Source: Rotaria sp. Silwood1 (taxonomy: Eukaryota > Rotifera > Eurotatoria > Philodinida > Philodinidae). Taken from it: 64,000 bases of DNA. The position numbers and the translations under genes are program-made. Shown here piece after piece: positions 1 to 11,470 of the stretch. The notes below the pieces were generated by a model. The model saw nothing but the letters and a program-made list of their open reading frames with translations. It was not told the DNA's origin and did no database searches. Numbering within the stretch: the stretch's first letter is position 1; the number at the start of each line of letters is the position of its first letter. The stretch spans positions 1-64,000 of the forward strand of contig CAJNOP010000087.1 of NCBI GenBank assembly GCA_905250075.1, written 5' to 3'.

Positions 1-516
1 ATATCACTCCTAGCTATATCCTATCTAACCATCACATCCTCAATCGACAAGGTTTTTAGCACCTCGGATAGCTTCCTCATTAGATAATTTCTATTGTTTT
101 GTGATATACGTTACAACCGATTAGTCCATGAGTTATAATTTTCAAAGACAATGTTTTGTCGAACTCTTTTTTGCTACATATTTTGATTCTTGAACAACTC
201 TTGCTTTAGATGTCTCTTCATTCTAATTGTTGACCTTCATAAATTCATCCGAAATAAAATAATCCAAAGGGATAAGACGAGAACTATTATGTGGCCAATA
301 ATCTTTATTGATAAAAGTTGGAAAATTGTCCTGACACTAATAATAGTTATAATAATAGTCTCCCATAGGCTTATCGCCTGTAAGGGCTAGCTGCGATTAT
401 TATTAGGGTCCATATGTAGCTGATTTCTCTCGTCTTTCTCTTTTCACAGACAGTGGTATCTACACTCTTCCCCTCTAACGTACTCACTAATGATGTAGCA
501 ACACGCTATGAATGAA
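1..516. other. No gene recognised
   Basis: AT-rich sequence. The only open frame (190-390, plus, 66 codons) begins without an ATG and matches no family I know. I see no repeat structure. Confidence 0.4.
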
Positions 517-517
517 T

Positions 518-780
518 CATTCGGGACAACTTACCCGTGAGTGAGTTGTCAAGGGTTCACGTTCAAGATCAGAAAGCAAACCAAGAACAGTAGGTGCAAG
601 AAGACTAAAAGTAGCATAGAATTCACCTTGAGACAACACAGGGGCTTCATTCAACAACTGAAAAAAAGATGCAGATCCTTCTAAAATTTTCCTATTTTCG
701 TTGTTCAGTATAAGATCATGTTTTTCCAGTTCAGTCAGAATTGAATTGAGAGATTGAGATGAAATGCTGATTAGATTTTT
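518..780 (-). pseudogene. hAT-type transposase fragment
   Basis: On the minus strand 780-518 is open for about 85 codons and reads like real protein, with segments such as SLNSILTELEKHDLILN, ASFFQLLNEAPVLSQG and YATFSLLAPTVLGLLSDLE. That order (a helix ending in L, then a LkpF.eaT-like stretch, then YpT.Sl..P....L..L) is the pattern around the insertion domain of hAT transposases, which cut and paste DNA elements. No catalytic residue or zinc finger lies in the fragment. A stop immediately precedes it (position 783-781) and a possible splice donor (GTAAGT) follows at about 535. It is either one exon of a decayed element or an isolated remnant. The family call is by pattern only. Confidence 0.45.
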
Positions 781-784
781 TCAG

Positions 785-1567
785 TAAATGAAAGATTTCA
801 ATGTTAATACTCTCAGAAACAGACTATTAGGAGTAAAATTTTCAATGCTAAAACTCATAAAAAATTATACTCCGTATTTCTGAGAAGATTAGGGGGTAAT
901 GGAAATAAAAGGAGGGGGAACGGTTTCTCCACGAAATGGCCCTACATAAAAATCACCACTGATATCATTCGGTTATTAGGCAATACGTTTTTTCCTACAA
1001 CATAACATTACTCTCAACTCAAGTTCACCATTTTCAACGATACTTGATAATATATCCCTTGAACCTCCCTTTCTCGCTTCATTTGTAGCGTATTCCAATT
1101 GCAAGTTATATAGTGACACTGAGGTGATTTACACTGAAACTATATATGAAGCTTGTTTTTTCTCCGCATAGATAGATCTTTGCAAGAGTCAGAAAATGAT
1201 GCTAAAGTAGGTGGGAAAATATGTTGCGCTCGGGGTTTCGTATGAACTATACTATTGGAAATCTAGGGAAAATGTATGTATGGAAGTGGTGCAGTGCATA
1301 GGATTTCCACTATCATTCACAAGACCAACGTAATTTTCTCACCACAAGTATCATTCTCCATTGACACCTCTTCACTTAATACGTCATCAACCGGCTGATT
1401 CTGGTCGGTTTCGTTTTCCAAACGATCATCATTTATTTCAGTTTCGTCAATGATATCGTTATTAGGTGTACTTCTTGTTCGATGATAGACGTCAATCGCA
1501 ATCAGCATATGACAAAACTCTACCATGGTCTTCCATTGATAATAAATTGATCGGCAGTTACTGCAAA
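785..1567. other. No clear gene; short acidic minus-strand ORF
   Basis: A 102-codon minus-strand ORF (1625-1317) has a CxNC pair and an acidic tail. Its first 17 codons lie inside the TIR of the neighbouring element, so it is probably not a native gene. The rest of the stretch shows nothing recognisable. Confidence 0.3.
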
Positions 1568-1569
1568 TA

Positions 1570-1760
1570 CCGGTTGGGACAAAAGTAACAGGACAAATAT
1601 TTTTTTCGATTTTTTCCCTATACATAGTCAGTTTGATCTCATATTTATATCACAAATACTAGATAGCATAACTCAAAGAAGCAACACATAATCTATATCT
1701 ATATGTAGTAATTTTTTCAAAAGCGTACAAATACAGAGTGACGAAAAGTAAGGAAATGTG
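1570..1760 (+). repeat. Left terminal inverted repeat
   Basis: Pairs with 3404-3210 on the other strand. The best-conserved block is GTAACAGGACAAATATTTTT. An inner block (1732-1756) matches 3240-3216 at 19 of 25 positions. Confidence 0.75.
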
Positions 1761-2053
1761 TTTGACAGTTATAGTTTTGGTACCACAACATATACTATTT
1801 TGTCTTCTCTACTAGTATTTGTGTATGGGTCAGTGGTGACAACTGATAGATAACAGCACAAATGGTTAACTCTTGTCTCCACTGACTCAGCTTTTGTTTT
1901 CTTCATACACTCGGTTTCATGCACCGTTTTAGTTGAGTATTTTCATTCCAACACTGTATGCGATCGCGTATGTGTGACATGATAGAAAAAATTAGCAATG
2001 AAGGACCAGTTTTACCCAATAATGCTCAAGTTGTTTCAGATTGTTTTTTAACT

Positions 2054-3049
2054 ATGAGCGAACGTTCTCGGCTGTCCACATCAGAAAGAATTGAAACTGT
2101 AAAATGGTATGCCATTTACTAGAATACAGGTGAAGTTGCTCGTCAGTTTCAGGAATATTTCGACCAAACTTCTCTAACACGAACCAACACCTTGAATCTT
2201 GTACAGAAGTTCAACGAAATCGGAAGTATTCATGATGCAACTAAATCGGGTCGACTTAGATCTGTTAGTAACGGCGAGAATCGAGAACGAATTCTTTCTG
2301 CTTTTCAAAAATATCTTGAGACATCATCCAGAAGAGCATCTTTTGGGTTGAATCTGGCTCGAACCAGTCTTCGACGAATGATGAAGGAAATAGGATTGAA
2401 ATCCTATCGTCTTCAATTACTACATGCCTTGAGTGAGGATGACCCCAATCGACGCTGTGAATTTGTTGATATCTTTCTGGACTTGGCCGATGACGAACCT
2501 TCGTTGTCTGATCGAATTATTTGGCCCGACGAAGCTATTTTCAAGTTAAACAGACACGTCCATTGAGATAATTGCGTTTACTACGCTGTAGAAAATGCTC
2601 ATATTGTCATTAGGGAAGAGATGAATGCTCTGGATGTTATCGTTTGGGTTGCAATTTTGTCTGGAGTCATCATGGGTTCATTCTTCTTTCGTGATACTGT
2701 TAATGAACATAGCTATCTTGAAAAGTTGAATCAAGAAATTGTTCCTGCTATCGAATATCAGATGAATTTAGAAGAAATATTTTATATGCATGATGGCGCC
2801 CTGCCTCATTATGCTCAATCTGTTCGACAGTTCTTGGATAAAAAGTTTGCTAATTGGCAGATTGGGTGGCATGGACTGATTGAATGGGTACGACGATCTC
2901 TAGATCTAACTCCGATCGACTTCTTTTTATGAACTATAATCAAAGACTGTGTATATACAACAAAACCTCGAACTCTTCAAGAAATCAAGGATGCTATTGT
3001 CTCAGAAATACGGAGCTTGCCAGTGGCATTATGTCGACGAGCGTGTTAA
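2054..3049 (+). pseudogene. Broken Tc1/mariner-superfamily transposase
   Basis: One reading frame runs from ATG 2054 to TAA 3047-3049, about 331 codons, with three in-frame stops (2120-2122, 2564-2566, 2930-2932) and no frameshift. The N-terminus (RIETVKWY, then EVARQFQEYF) is the helix-turn-helix DNA-binding region seen in transposases that carry a DUF4817-type N-terminus. The catalytic core follows: IIWPDEAIF holds the first Asp, MHDGALPHYAQ the second, and DLTPIDFFL the third, with 41 residues between the second and third by my count. It would cut and paste the surrounding element, but the stops make this copy inactive. A start further upstream at 1979 is also in frame; 2054 was chosen because family members begin shortly before the RIE motif. 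Confidence 0.85.
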
Positions 3050-3209
3050 GCAGTACTTGAGCGACTAAAGCTTTGCAAAGACTCCGAGGGTAAACACAGT
3101 GAACAATTCTTGTGAAAAGTGTCGCTGTTAAAAAGAATTCATAAGTATGTGTTATTGTGTGTCCCATTTTCTAGTTCTATTGCTTTAATAAACATTTTGT
3201 TAAAACGCA

Positions 3210-3404
3210 CACTTGTTTTCTTACGTTTGGTTCCTCTATATTTCCATGCTTTTGAATAAATTAATACATCTAGATACTGATTATGTGCTACATCCTTGAG
3301 TTATGCCATCTAATAATTTTGGTATAAGTATAAGATTCAATTGAGTATGTACGCGAAAAAAAAATCGGAAAAAATATTTGTCCTGTTACCTTTGGTCCAC
3401 CCTG
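3210..3404 (-). repeat. Right terminal inverted repeat
   Basis: Inverted partner of 1570-1760; its outer tip CAGGGTGGACC is directly followed by TA. Confidence 0.75.
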
Positions 3405-3406
3405 TA

Positions 3407-4600
3407 GAAACAAAAATAAATATAAATCATAATTTAACAAAATATAATAGAAATCACAGCAAACACAAAACTGTTCAACACAATGTATTGTATCTATTAT
3501 TTGTAATTCGAAGAACACTAATGGATTACGTAGATACCAATTGTATATATAACATTTCTAATGGAAGAAGAATAAGTGATTCAATAAGGAGGACGGTCAG
3601 AAAAGAATATGATATCTATCGAACCAATGTCTTAAATTATCAAATCAAAATACAGATCGATGGACAAATTCACAAGTCGTATATCGTTATTCTCAATGAC
3701 AAAAAAAAGGGGAACTTTATAAAATACAGTGCATCAAAAATCCTGAAAATAAGAGACAAGAGTACTAACAAAATCCTACTCGAGTAGGACTACTTCGAGT
3801 TTTTTGCCCAACTCTGGTTTTCATAATAATACTTTTGTTTACTTTCATTAAGAATTAGCGCATACGGTGATAAGTTGGGGTTCCAAACCTCTCCCACACC
3901 GGTGAATGTTCTTATACAGCTTCAAACACCATGAAAGGTACTTTTGTGTTGCCGTACGCCTCCTCTCTTTTTACACATTTTCACATATTTCTATTGAGTT
4001 GAAGTTTATTCCTCTATTAATATAGAATCTAATTAAAGTCTGAAGACTTACCATCGACTTTTTTCCACATTCTTTGAAGCATATTATGGTTGGTATCATC
4101 ATTATCAATATTTATTAATAGTCAATACCTATTTCTGTAATTGGAACATTTTGATGAGTTCTTTCTTTTTTTAAAGGAAGGAAATCGTTGTGTTTCTATT
4201 TTAATCTTGAAGAGATTGCGTAAGCCATTTTTAAATTCGACGTACTGCCACGACGCTTTGCTGACACAAAATATCTTAGTTGTAGATATTCCTTTATTTT
4301 TTTTATTCCATAGAAAATCAACAGAAAGTAGCACAAGAAAAATATTTACCCATAAATGCGTGTTGAGATTAGGGGTGGCACCTTTATTTTTTCAAAAAAG
4401 TAGAAATTTAAAGACAATAAAACATTTAATATTCAATAGAGTAAAGTAAATAAAGTATTTACTGTTTACTAAAGTAAAATAAACATATTCACTTTCTCTT
4501 AGAGAAGAGTCACCCGAATATAAATTGTCTGCTTGATTACTCGCTTGTTTGCGTCGCCGCATTTGAATGTCTGGCTGCAGATCAATCCGTCAAGAAGAGG
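3407..4600. other. No recognised gene
   Basis: A plus-strand frame ending at 3787 (readable from the ATG at about 3521) contains YNISNGRRISDSIRRTVRK and a lysine-rich tail. It could be a fragment of a real protein, but I recognise no family and its first part overlaps the neighbouring TIR. Two overlapping frames at 4122-4449 run in opposite directions and look like chance ORFs. The rest is AT-rich. Confidence 0.3.
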
Positions 4601-4978
4601 GATAATTTTCTTGAAAATTTGACCAACTGTAGATCCGAGTGAAGAATACGAATTCGTGCTCTGTTTTAATTAATTAATTATTAACTTGTTATTACATATT
4701 AATATTTTCTACAAAAATTGACCAAAGGTAACGTAGAATGAGGAGTCCAAATCCAAGTTCACTTTTCATAAGTCAATAACTAATTATCATCTAATCATGA
4801 ATTGACCTCGACTAATAAATATTTTCTCTGAACCTTGATCAAAGGTAGCCGAGAGTGAAAAGTCCAAAGCACAGATCAGTTGTAATTATTCATTCATTAC
4901 AAATTAACTGATTATTAATTATTCACTTCTTTCAAAAGACTTGGGCAAAGGTAATCAATGGTGGATTCCCAGGAGGGC
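4600..4978 (+). repeat. Degenerate tandem repeat, left part
   Basis: About four diverged units, 105-120 bp apart, share a core like TTGACCAAAGGTAATCGAAG followed by GAAGAGTCCAAATCC and then an AT-rich TTAATTATTAA stretch (cores near 4618, 4720, 4838 and 4943). Units of the same type and orientation resume at 8088, so the material between 4980 and about 8020 appears to have been inserted into this array. Confidence 0.6.
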
Positions 4979-4989
4979 AGAAGACGGGT

Positions 4990-5480
4990 AAAAAGACTAG
5001 TTAGTTTTACTAGTCATGACGCCCCGTCACTCACTAGTCTTTTTCTCAAAACGACCTAGACATGACTAGTCTGATATTGTTGGGAGTCCGTACACCGCGT
5101 CCTGACTAGTCCAGAGACGGGAGTCAGTATTTCAATATAGTCTAGTCATTTTTGCAAAAAGGACTAGTCCAGACTAGTAATAGTTGTTGAAATAGACTAG
5201 TCATGTGGGGTCACTTTTTAAGGGAATGACTAGTCAAGACACGGCAACATGACGCCAGTCTGTCACAAAAATATATGGTCTCGTATCTCCTCTTGTCGCC
5301 TCCGGACTAGTCCTGACGGTTCATCATGACACCCGTCCGATATATTTAAAAATTGAAAAATATAATTGTGCATATCAATCATATTGCTAACTACATGCTA
5401 CACATTACACAACTACTAGTCATTCATACCGTCTGAAATCCGTTCTTTTGTCAGTCAGATGTTGGCGTCCAGACTAGTCT
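4990..5480. repeat. ACTAGTC subterminal motif array, left
   Basis: About 13 copies of ACTAGT, mostly as GACTAGTC, occur in 490 bp, often extended to GACTAGTCC or GACTAGTCATGAC. Spacing is irregular (15-90 bp). Because ACTAGT is its own complement, each site can be read from either strand, and the extensions occur in both orientations. A random AT-rich sequence of this size should hold few or none. Confidence 0.75.
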
Positions 5481-5892
5481 AAATTATAGAAGCAAAGCGG
5501 TGAAGGTTAGATTCGAACATACATACTTTGTGTTACATACCTAGCTTGGCAAGCAGTTGTACCATACACGCTGATGTTTCATCAGTGACACATCTAGCTC
5601 TTCCTGACACGTCTTTCACACATTAATGATCAGAGAAGTTCATAATATTATTTAATAAAAATTATTAATTCATGTACTAAGAGACTATTTAATGGTGTAT
5701 ATCAATACAAATCAAAAGTTCCGATTATTAGTTACAGGAAGCACTACTTCAGAAGATTATTTTAAGAAAATTAGATTTGAGAAGTTTTTTTAAAGAAACA
5801 ATTTATTTTTATTAATAATAAAAATGATTTTTATCTGTTAACTATTGTCTTTTAAGCTAGGATATTCTAAAACAGTAACACGATTACCAGGT

Positions 5893-7034
5893 TCACATAT
5901 ACAAGCGTTTTTTTTTCAAAATAAATTTTGGATGCTTCAGATGGAAAATTTTTGATGGTTTTAATTGTAAAATATAAGGTATTTGATATTGATCATTAGA
6001 AATATTAAACTTAATTTTTGATGCTCCAGGTTTAATTTCCACAAGTTCTTCGATGAAAAGACGAACGGTGTTTTTTTTTGATTGAACAATTGCTCGAATA
6101 AGACCATATTTTACTTGATCATCGGCAAAACTGAATGAGATACAACTGTCAGCAACTAATTTTCTGTAAGCAGTTACAGTAGTCTTTATTAAAACACCTG
6201 ATATTATCAAAGAATGATAGAAAATTAAACCATCATTAAATAGTGATTGTACACGTGTGGCTATACCATTTTCACTTGTATCATATAAATCTTTAGATAC
6301 TGGATTAGATAAAAAACATGAGTCAACAAAATTTTTATAATGAATATTTGATTGTTTTCGATCAAGTAATTCTTCATTGAATGTAAACAATATCAATGGA
6401 TAAGATTCATGTTTATGAAGAACTAGAGAATCACGATATAAAATGTGTTGTCGAATAAGTTGTTTAGCAAATTCAGTTGTACCATGAACTGTGCTAACCA
6501 AATCTTTATCAATACCTATAATAAGAAAAATTAATAAAACTTTTAAAAAAAGTAAAAAGTTATATGATTACCTTCAAATGAAAATGTTGAATAAAACCAT
6601 AATAGACCCATTACACTTAAACCTTGATGTACATGTAATAAAGAATGAATATTAGAACTCATATGACGTATACCAAATATTTGTTGAAAACGTTGAACGA
6701 AATAATTTAATAATTTTTCAACAATTTCAATAGTTTCAACTGTTACATAATTCGAAGATGCAAGATTAATTGCTGATACAAATGAAAATAATAGATTTTT
6801 CAATTCATTATCATTAATATGTCGAACAAGACTTGTTAAACCAAAATGAAATAAACATCGATATTCACTTCCTTTATATTTACTAATAAATTGTAATGAA
6901 CGAAATCTACGTTGTGTTGTTGATGGAGTTTGTACCAATGCTAATGATTCATCTATTTGTGTTATTTTCTTAAATAAAGACCAAGATTTATTTCGATATT
7001 CTGAATGGAATAGCCAATTAGATAAACTAGTGAT
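5893..7034 (-). pseudogene. TNP2-like (CACTA) transposase, 3' part
   Basis: The minus-strand frame runs from 7034 to 6572, splices out 6571-6516 (56 bp, GT...AG), and continues 6515-5893. The join reads FSFEG-IDKDL in phase. Recognisable parts in order are WLFHSEYRNKSW, GSEYRCLFHFGL, EKLLNYFVQRFQQIFG, RHMSSNIHSLLHVHQGLSVM, LLWFYSTFSFEG and STVHGTTEFAKQLI. This is the conserved C-terminal region of TNP2-type transposases (pattern: SEYR.fLLfy, then fv..f...YG..hm.yNvH.LlHl, then GPLw.yS.F.FE..nG.lk). The N-terminal catalytic part is missing: a stop lies at 7037-7035 and nothing upstream reads as protein. Both flanks are ACTAGTC arrays. The frame itself is clean and the intron is spliceable, so decay may be limited to the lost 5' part. 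Confidence 0.75.
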
Positions 7035-7499
7035 TCAATCATCAATCTCAGATGTTCTATATACAATGAAATAAAAAAATTTCTTCTTTATAAATATGAC
7101 CGATCAAATTAATAATATTGTTGATGAAAACTCATACAATTTATAATTTAATGAACAATAATCGTACGATAACGAAAATATGATAATAGTAATTGTTTTC
7201 ATTTTTTCTGTTCTATATGATAAAAACAGTTAAAGATAGAGACAAATCGAAGTTAATGATTTTTAGCATTTCAAACTTAATAAATTTTCCTTATTAATAG
7301 AACAATTTTTATAACTGATAATCGATAAATAAACTACACCATTGTAGAATCTTTGATAATTAAACAGTCGTGTTTTTCATAATACAAGTTTGTAACTTTG
7401 TTATTCTTAAGTTATGAATACCTACTGAGATGTATTGAATTGAAGGTGAAAAAGAGTTTTCATAAACAAGCAACTAGTGCAAACTCAAAATTACATTAA

Positions 7500-7990
7500 G
7501 TTTGTGTAATTAGACTAGACTTGACAAGTATTAAAGATATAACCAACTATCAATGTAAAATGTCGTACTGAATTTCGGACTAGTCTTGTTCAGACAGCAT
7601 GTCATTTCTAATAAAACATGGTAGTCTTGACTGGTGCTCAGGATCTCTCAGACTAGTCCAGACATATATTTCAAAATTCTTAGACTAGTCTAGTCCCGTC
7701 ATTATACTATCTCATAAGACACTGACTAGTCCTGACGCCGACACCAAATATTTCGGACTAGACTTGACTAGTCCTGACACCGGCACCAAATATTTCGGAC
7801 TAGACTTGACTAGTCCTCAGAATATCTCAGACTAGTCCTGACATACATATCAGAAATATTAGACTAGTCCAGTCCTGTCAGTATGTCGCTTTTTAAAATA
7901 CTGACCAGTCCTGACGGTCACACTCAGTATTTTAGACTAGACAGGACGGCTGTTGCGGACGCTTTGGACTAGACATGTCGCCAGTCCTCT
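7500..7990. repeat. ACTAGTC subterminal motif array, right
   Basis: About eight copies of ACTAGTC plus several variants (ACTAGAC) occur here, commonly followed by CTGAC. A 47-bp unit containing TGACTAGTCCTGAC and AAATATTTCGGACTAGAC is repeated in tandem at about 7722-7815. It mirrors the array at 4990-5480 across the transposase remnant. Confidence 0.75.
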
Positions 7991-8079
7991 CTTTTTTTTG
8001 CTTGCCTGAGTTATTAGGATCCAAGGTCCTTTCTAATTATAAACATATTATTTTTTTAATTAAAAGTCATTTATATTTT

Positions 8080-8230
8080 TCGTGAAAACTCGACCAAAGG
8101 TGATCGAAGATGAAGAACCCAAATTTTGGATCTGTTTTAATCATTAATCATCTATATTTTTCGCAACACTCGAAAAGGAAAGATTGAGGGTCAGGAACCT
8201 GAATCCTGAGTCTGTTTGGATTTTTTTCTA
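8080..8230 (+). repeat. Degenerate tandem repeat, right part
   Basis: Two units with the core ACTCGACCAAAGGTGATCGA and a more diverged copy near 8170 continue the array at 4600-4978 in the same orientation. Confidence 0.5.
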
Positions 8231-10018
8231 ACTTGTAAGCTTAATTTTTCGATTTCGCTCCATGCTTCAAGGATTTTCTTCTGAGAGACAAGAGTTCCAG
8301 AAACGATTTAAGAACCTAGCAATAACAAAGCTATTGATTCTCTGTATACCAACGTGGAAGACGCCTACCATTGCATTGAAGCTGATTATCGTGGAATGAA
8401 AAATCTACCAGGGTCGTCTCACGTTTGTGAAATTTCGATAACGTTTAATCTACAAAAGCATTTAGTTAATTTTCAACCTTTTTCGACGAATAATCGAAAT
8501 AAATCAGTTTATATTCATACGAAAAACATAGACTTCCTCAACATTTTCAGCATGAACAGTTACTCCCTATTCCAAACGTGAAAACATAAAATGAAATTAT
8601 GCGCCTAGATTTTTTCGGATACTTGAACGAATTAATTTTAGAATGAGTTTTGGAAAAATTTTTTGTTTGGTGCCGTCTCCATCGAATTTCGGAACTAATC
8701 TTCGTTCATTTATTTCTCGAACTACCCACGTTGCTCAATTCAAATGACCTGCTCAAATCAGACTTCTCATGATTTTTATCAAATGCCCTTTCATAAGATG
8801 TTGAAAAGTTTTTTTCAGATTTCGATGAAAGCATAAAAAGTAGCATTTTTAAACTTTTCCTTGTATTAAGCGTGTTTTAAGGATTGCTCGAGATATCTTC
8901 CTGAACATCGGATTTTTAGCCTCGTCCCGATGGACTTTTTCATATGAAAGACTACATAGATGATTATAAGTGGTTTCTTAAATCAGAATTCGCACAAGAT
9001 ATTTAAAAACCTTTGCCTGTATGGACCACTCCTGTTCTTCTGTGGAGCGTACTTTGACAGTAATTCATTCTTGTCGTAAGATTTAAGATGCAGCTAGTGC
9101 GACACACGCAAATGCAAAGACTTACGGCCATATTTTCGTTCCATACTATTGTAGAAGTCGATGTCTATGCGGCAAAAGTTAATGTGTCTTGTCGTCTCTA
9201 GATGATGGTTCTACTAGCTCGCGTCGTTTTCCGTTTGACAGACCCACAGCGAATTTTCGTCGTGCGCAATGTCATAAGCAGTCGTATAATATCTTTTCGT
9301 CCCTTCAGAATGCTTTACTTATGAACTGTTTCTAATTCGAACTTTCAACTGCATGTCACGATGGACTAAAGCGACAGGATGTTGAAGACAAGCCCACTGG
9401 CATGCACAGAGATTTTCGATCTCATAGGTACCAATGCTATATGAATGGTTAAGAATAAATGAATACACTAATGAAAACATTGTACTGAAGCTTGAGGACC
9501 AACAATATTCGATTTGCAGGTAATAGCAAGGAGCTAACGACTTCATTTGAAAAGCTTATACTCAGAAACACAGAAAATCTCAGAAATCTACGGAAAAACG
9601 TTTCGGAGCACTCGGAATGTCATGTTCTCTCCTGAACAACCTATCAAAAGTTTTCGAACTTCCAAAATGCATTTCGTCGATTTCCGAACATCTACTACTT
9701 TTCAGTGGAAATCTCTATGCTGACAGTTGTTATCGATCAAAAGAAAATATCATATATCCACACGGCCTTCCATTACCTATTTTCCAACGAATATTCAGTT
9801 TCAGATCTTCAAGTGTTGATATCAGACTGGAAGCCAAGATCAAACGTACCTACATCCAATTGTTTCATACTAAACCTGTTAAAAACTTACTGACATACTT
9901 TGCAGCTGATACCCTAAAAGCGACATATATGAATAAAATTGTTGTTTGAAATTTTCGTCATTTAGGTATTCAAAAAAGAATAAATAGACTCCGAATCTTC
10001 TTTTCTTCTAATATTGTA
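8231..10018. other. No recognised gene
   Basis: Short ORFs at 8354-8581, 9319-9546 and 9617-9949 have no motif I know. Slightly less AT-rich than its surroundings. It may be an old decayed element; nothing firm can be said. Confidence 0.35.
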
Positions 10019-11470
10019 CTTGAATGGAATCTTGCTTGTTCCAATTCGTTTAACACTATATCTCCGCTGATATGATCTAGTAACACACTTCGCTTCGAAA
10101 TGCTTCATATACTTGAATGGAACTGTGATTAACACAATTCATTATTCAATACATTCACGCTAATATGAACGAGTAACATACTTCGTTTCGAAATGCATCA
10201 CATACTTGAATGAAACCCTGCTTGGCACAAATCATTGTCCAATACCTTCTCCTTGATATGATCGAGTAACACACTTCGCTTCGAAACGCATCATATACTT
10301 GAATGGAACCTTTTTTAGCACAAGTCATTATCCAATACATTCACGCTGATATGATCGAGTAACACACTTCACTTCGAAGTCCATCATATATTTGAATGGA
10401 AACTTTATTAGCACAAGTCATTATCCAATACGTTCTCGCTGATATGATTGAGAAACACACTTTGCTTCGAAGTACATCATATACTTGAATGGAATCGTGA
10501 TTAACGCAAGTCATTATCCAATACATTCGCGATAATATGATCAAGTAAGACACTTTGCTTCCAAACGTATCATATACCTGAATAGAATCGTGATTAGCGC
10601 AAGTCATTATCCAATACATTCAGGCTGACATGATCGAGTAATATACACCGCTTCGAAATGCATCATATAATTGGATGAAACCTTTATTAGCACTAGTCAT
10701 TATCCAACGCATTCTCAGTGATATGATTGAGTAACACACCTCGTTTCGAAATGCGTTATATACTTGAATGGAATCGTGATTAGCGCAAATCATTATCCAG
10801 TGCATTCTCACTGACATGATCGACTAACATACATCGCTTCGAAATGCATCATATACTTGAATGGAAACTTTATTAGCACAAGTCATTATCCAATACGTTC
10901 TTGCTGATATGATTGAGTAACACACATCACTTCGAAACGCACCATATACTTGAACGGAATCATAATTAGCGCAAGTCATTATCCAATACATTCCTGCTGA
11001 TATGATTGAGTAACACACTTCGCTTCGAAATGCATCGTATACTTGAATGGAATTGTGGTTAGCACAAGACATTATCGAATACATTCTGACTAATATGATT
11101 GAGTAACACACTTCACTTCGAAGTACATCACATACTTGAATAGAGCCCTGTTTAGCACAAGTCATTATTCATTACATTCACCTTGATATGATTGAGTAAC
11201 ACACTTTACTTTGGAATGCATCATATACTTGAATGCATGCCTACTTAACACAAGTCATTATCGAATAAATTCTCGCTGATATGATTGAATAATGCACTTC
11301 ACTGCGAAATGCATCATATACTTGAATGAAATCGTAATTAGCGCAAGTCATTATACAATAAATTCAGGCTGATATGATTGAGTAACATCCTTCGCTTCGA
11401 AATGCATCAAATATTTGAATGGAATTGTAGTTAGCACAATTCATTTGTCAACAGATTTTTATTGATACAG
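10019..11470 (+). repeat. 93-bp satellite array, about 15-16 units
   Basis: Units starting at CTTGAATGGAA recur every 93 bp (10019, 10112, 10204 and so on to about 11413). The consensus contains CTTGAATGGAATCGTGATTA, GCACAAGTCATTATCCAATA, GATATGATTGAGTAACACAC and TTCGCTTCGAAATGCATCAT. Unit identity looks like 80-90 percent. Because 93 is divisible by three, one minus-strand frame stays open through most of the array and reads as a 31-residue repeat (MYWIMTCANHDSIQVYDAF and so on) broken by a few stops; I take this as a by-product of the period. Both array edges fade into more diverged units. Confidence 0.9.

Larger units (their letters stand above)
1570..3404 (+). mobile_element. Tc1/mariner-type element with long degenerate TIRs
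   Basis: A 1.8-kb element is bounded by inverted repeats of about 190 bp. The left end reads CCGGTTGGGACAAAAGTAAC and the right end, on the minus strand, reads CAGGGTGGACCAAAGGTAAC. The similarity continues inward through AGGACAAATATTTTTT, GGCATAACTCAA-like and TTCAAAAGC motifs to about 1760 and 3210. TA dinucleotides lie just outside both ends (1568-1569 and 3405-3406), as expected for a TA target duplication. The arms differ at roughly a quarter of positions, so the copy is old. Inside is one broken transposase frame. Element length and arms longer than 100 bp fit Tc1/mariner-superfamily elements. Confidence 0.8.
4985..8015 (-). mobile_element. CACTA/TNP2-like DNA transposon remnant
   Basis: A 3-kb block carries a TNP2-like transposase remnant in its middle (5893-7034) with arrays of a short ACTAGTC motif on both sides (4990-5480 and 7500-7990). 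CACTA (En/Spm) elements typically carry many short direct and inverted subterminal motifs that bind their own protein, so the layout fits. The block interrupts the tandem repeat described at 4600-4978 and 8080-8230, which sets its approximate limits. I could not identify a clean CACTA-type terminus or a 3-bp target duplication, so the boundaries are approximate. Confidence 0.6.

Noticed and set aside
4990-5480. Chromatin or recombination site array unrelated to transposons
   Set aside because: Possible, but the mirror array and the TNP2-like frame between them make subterminal repeats the simpler reading.
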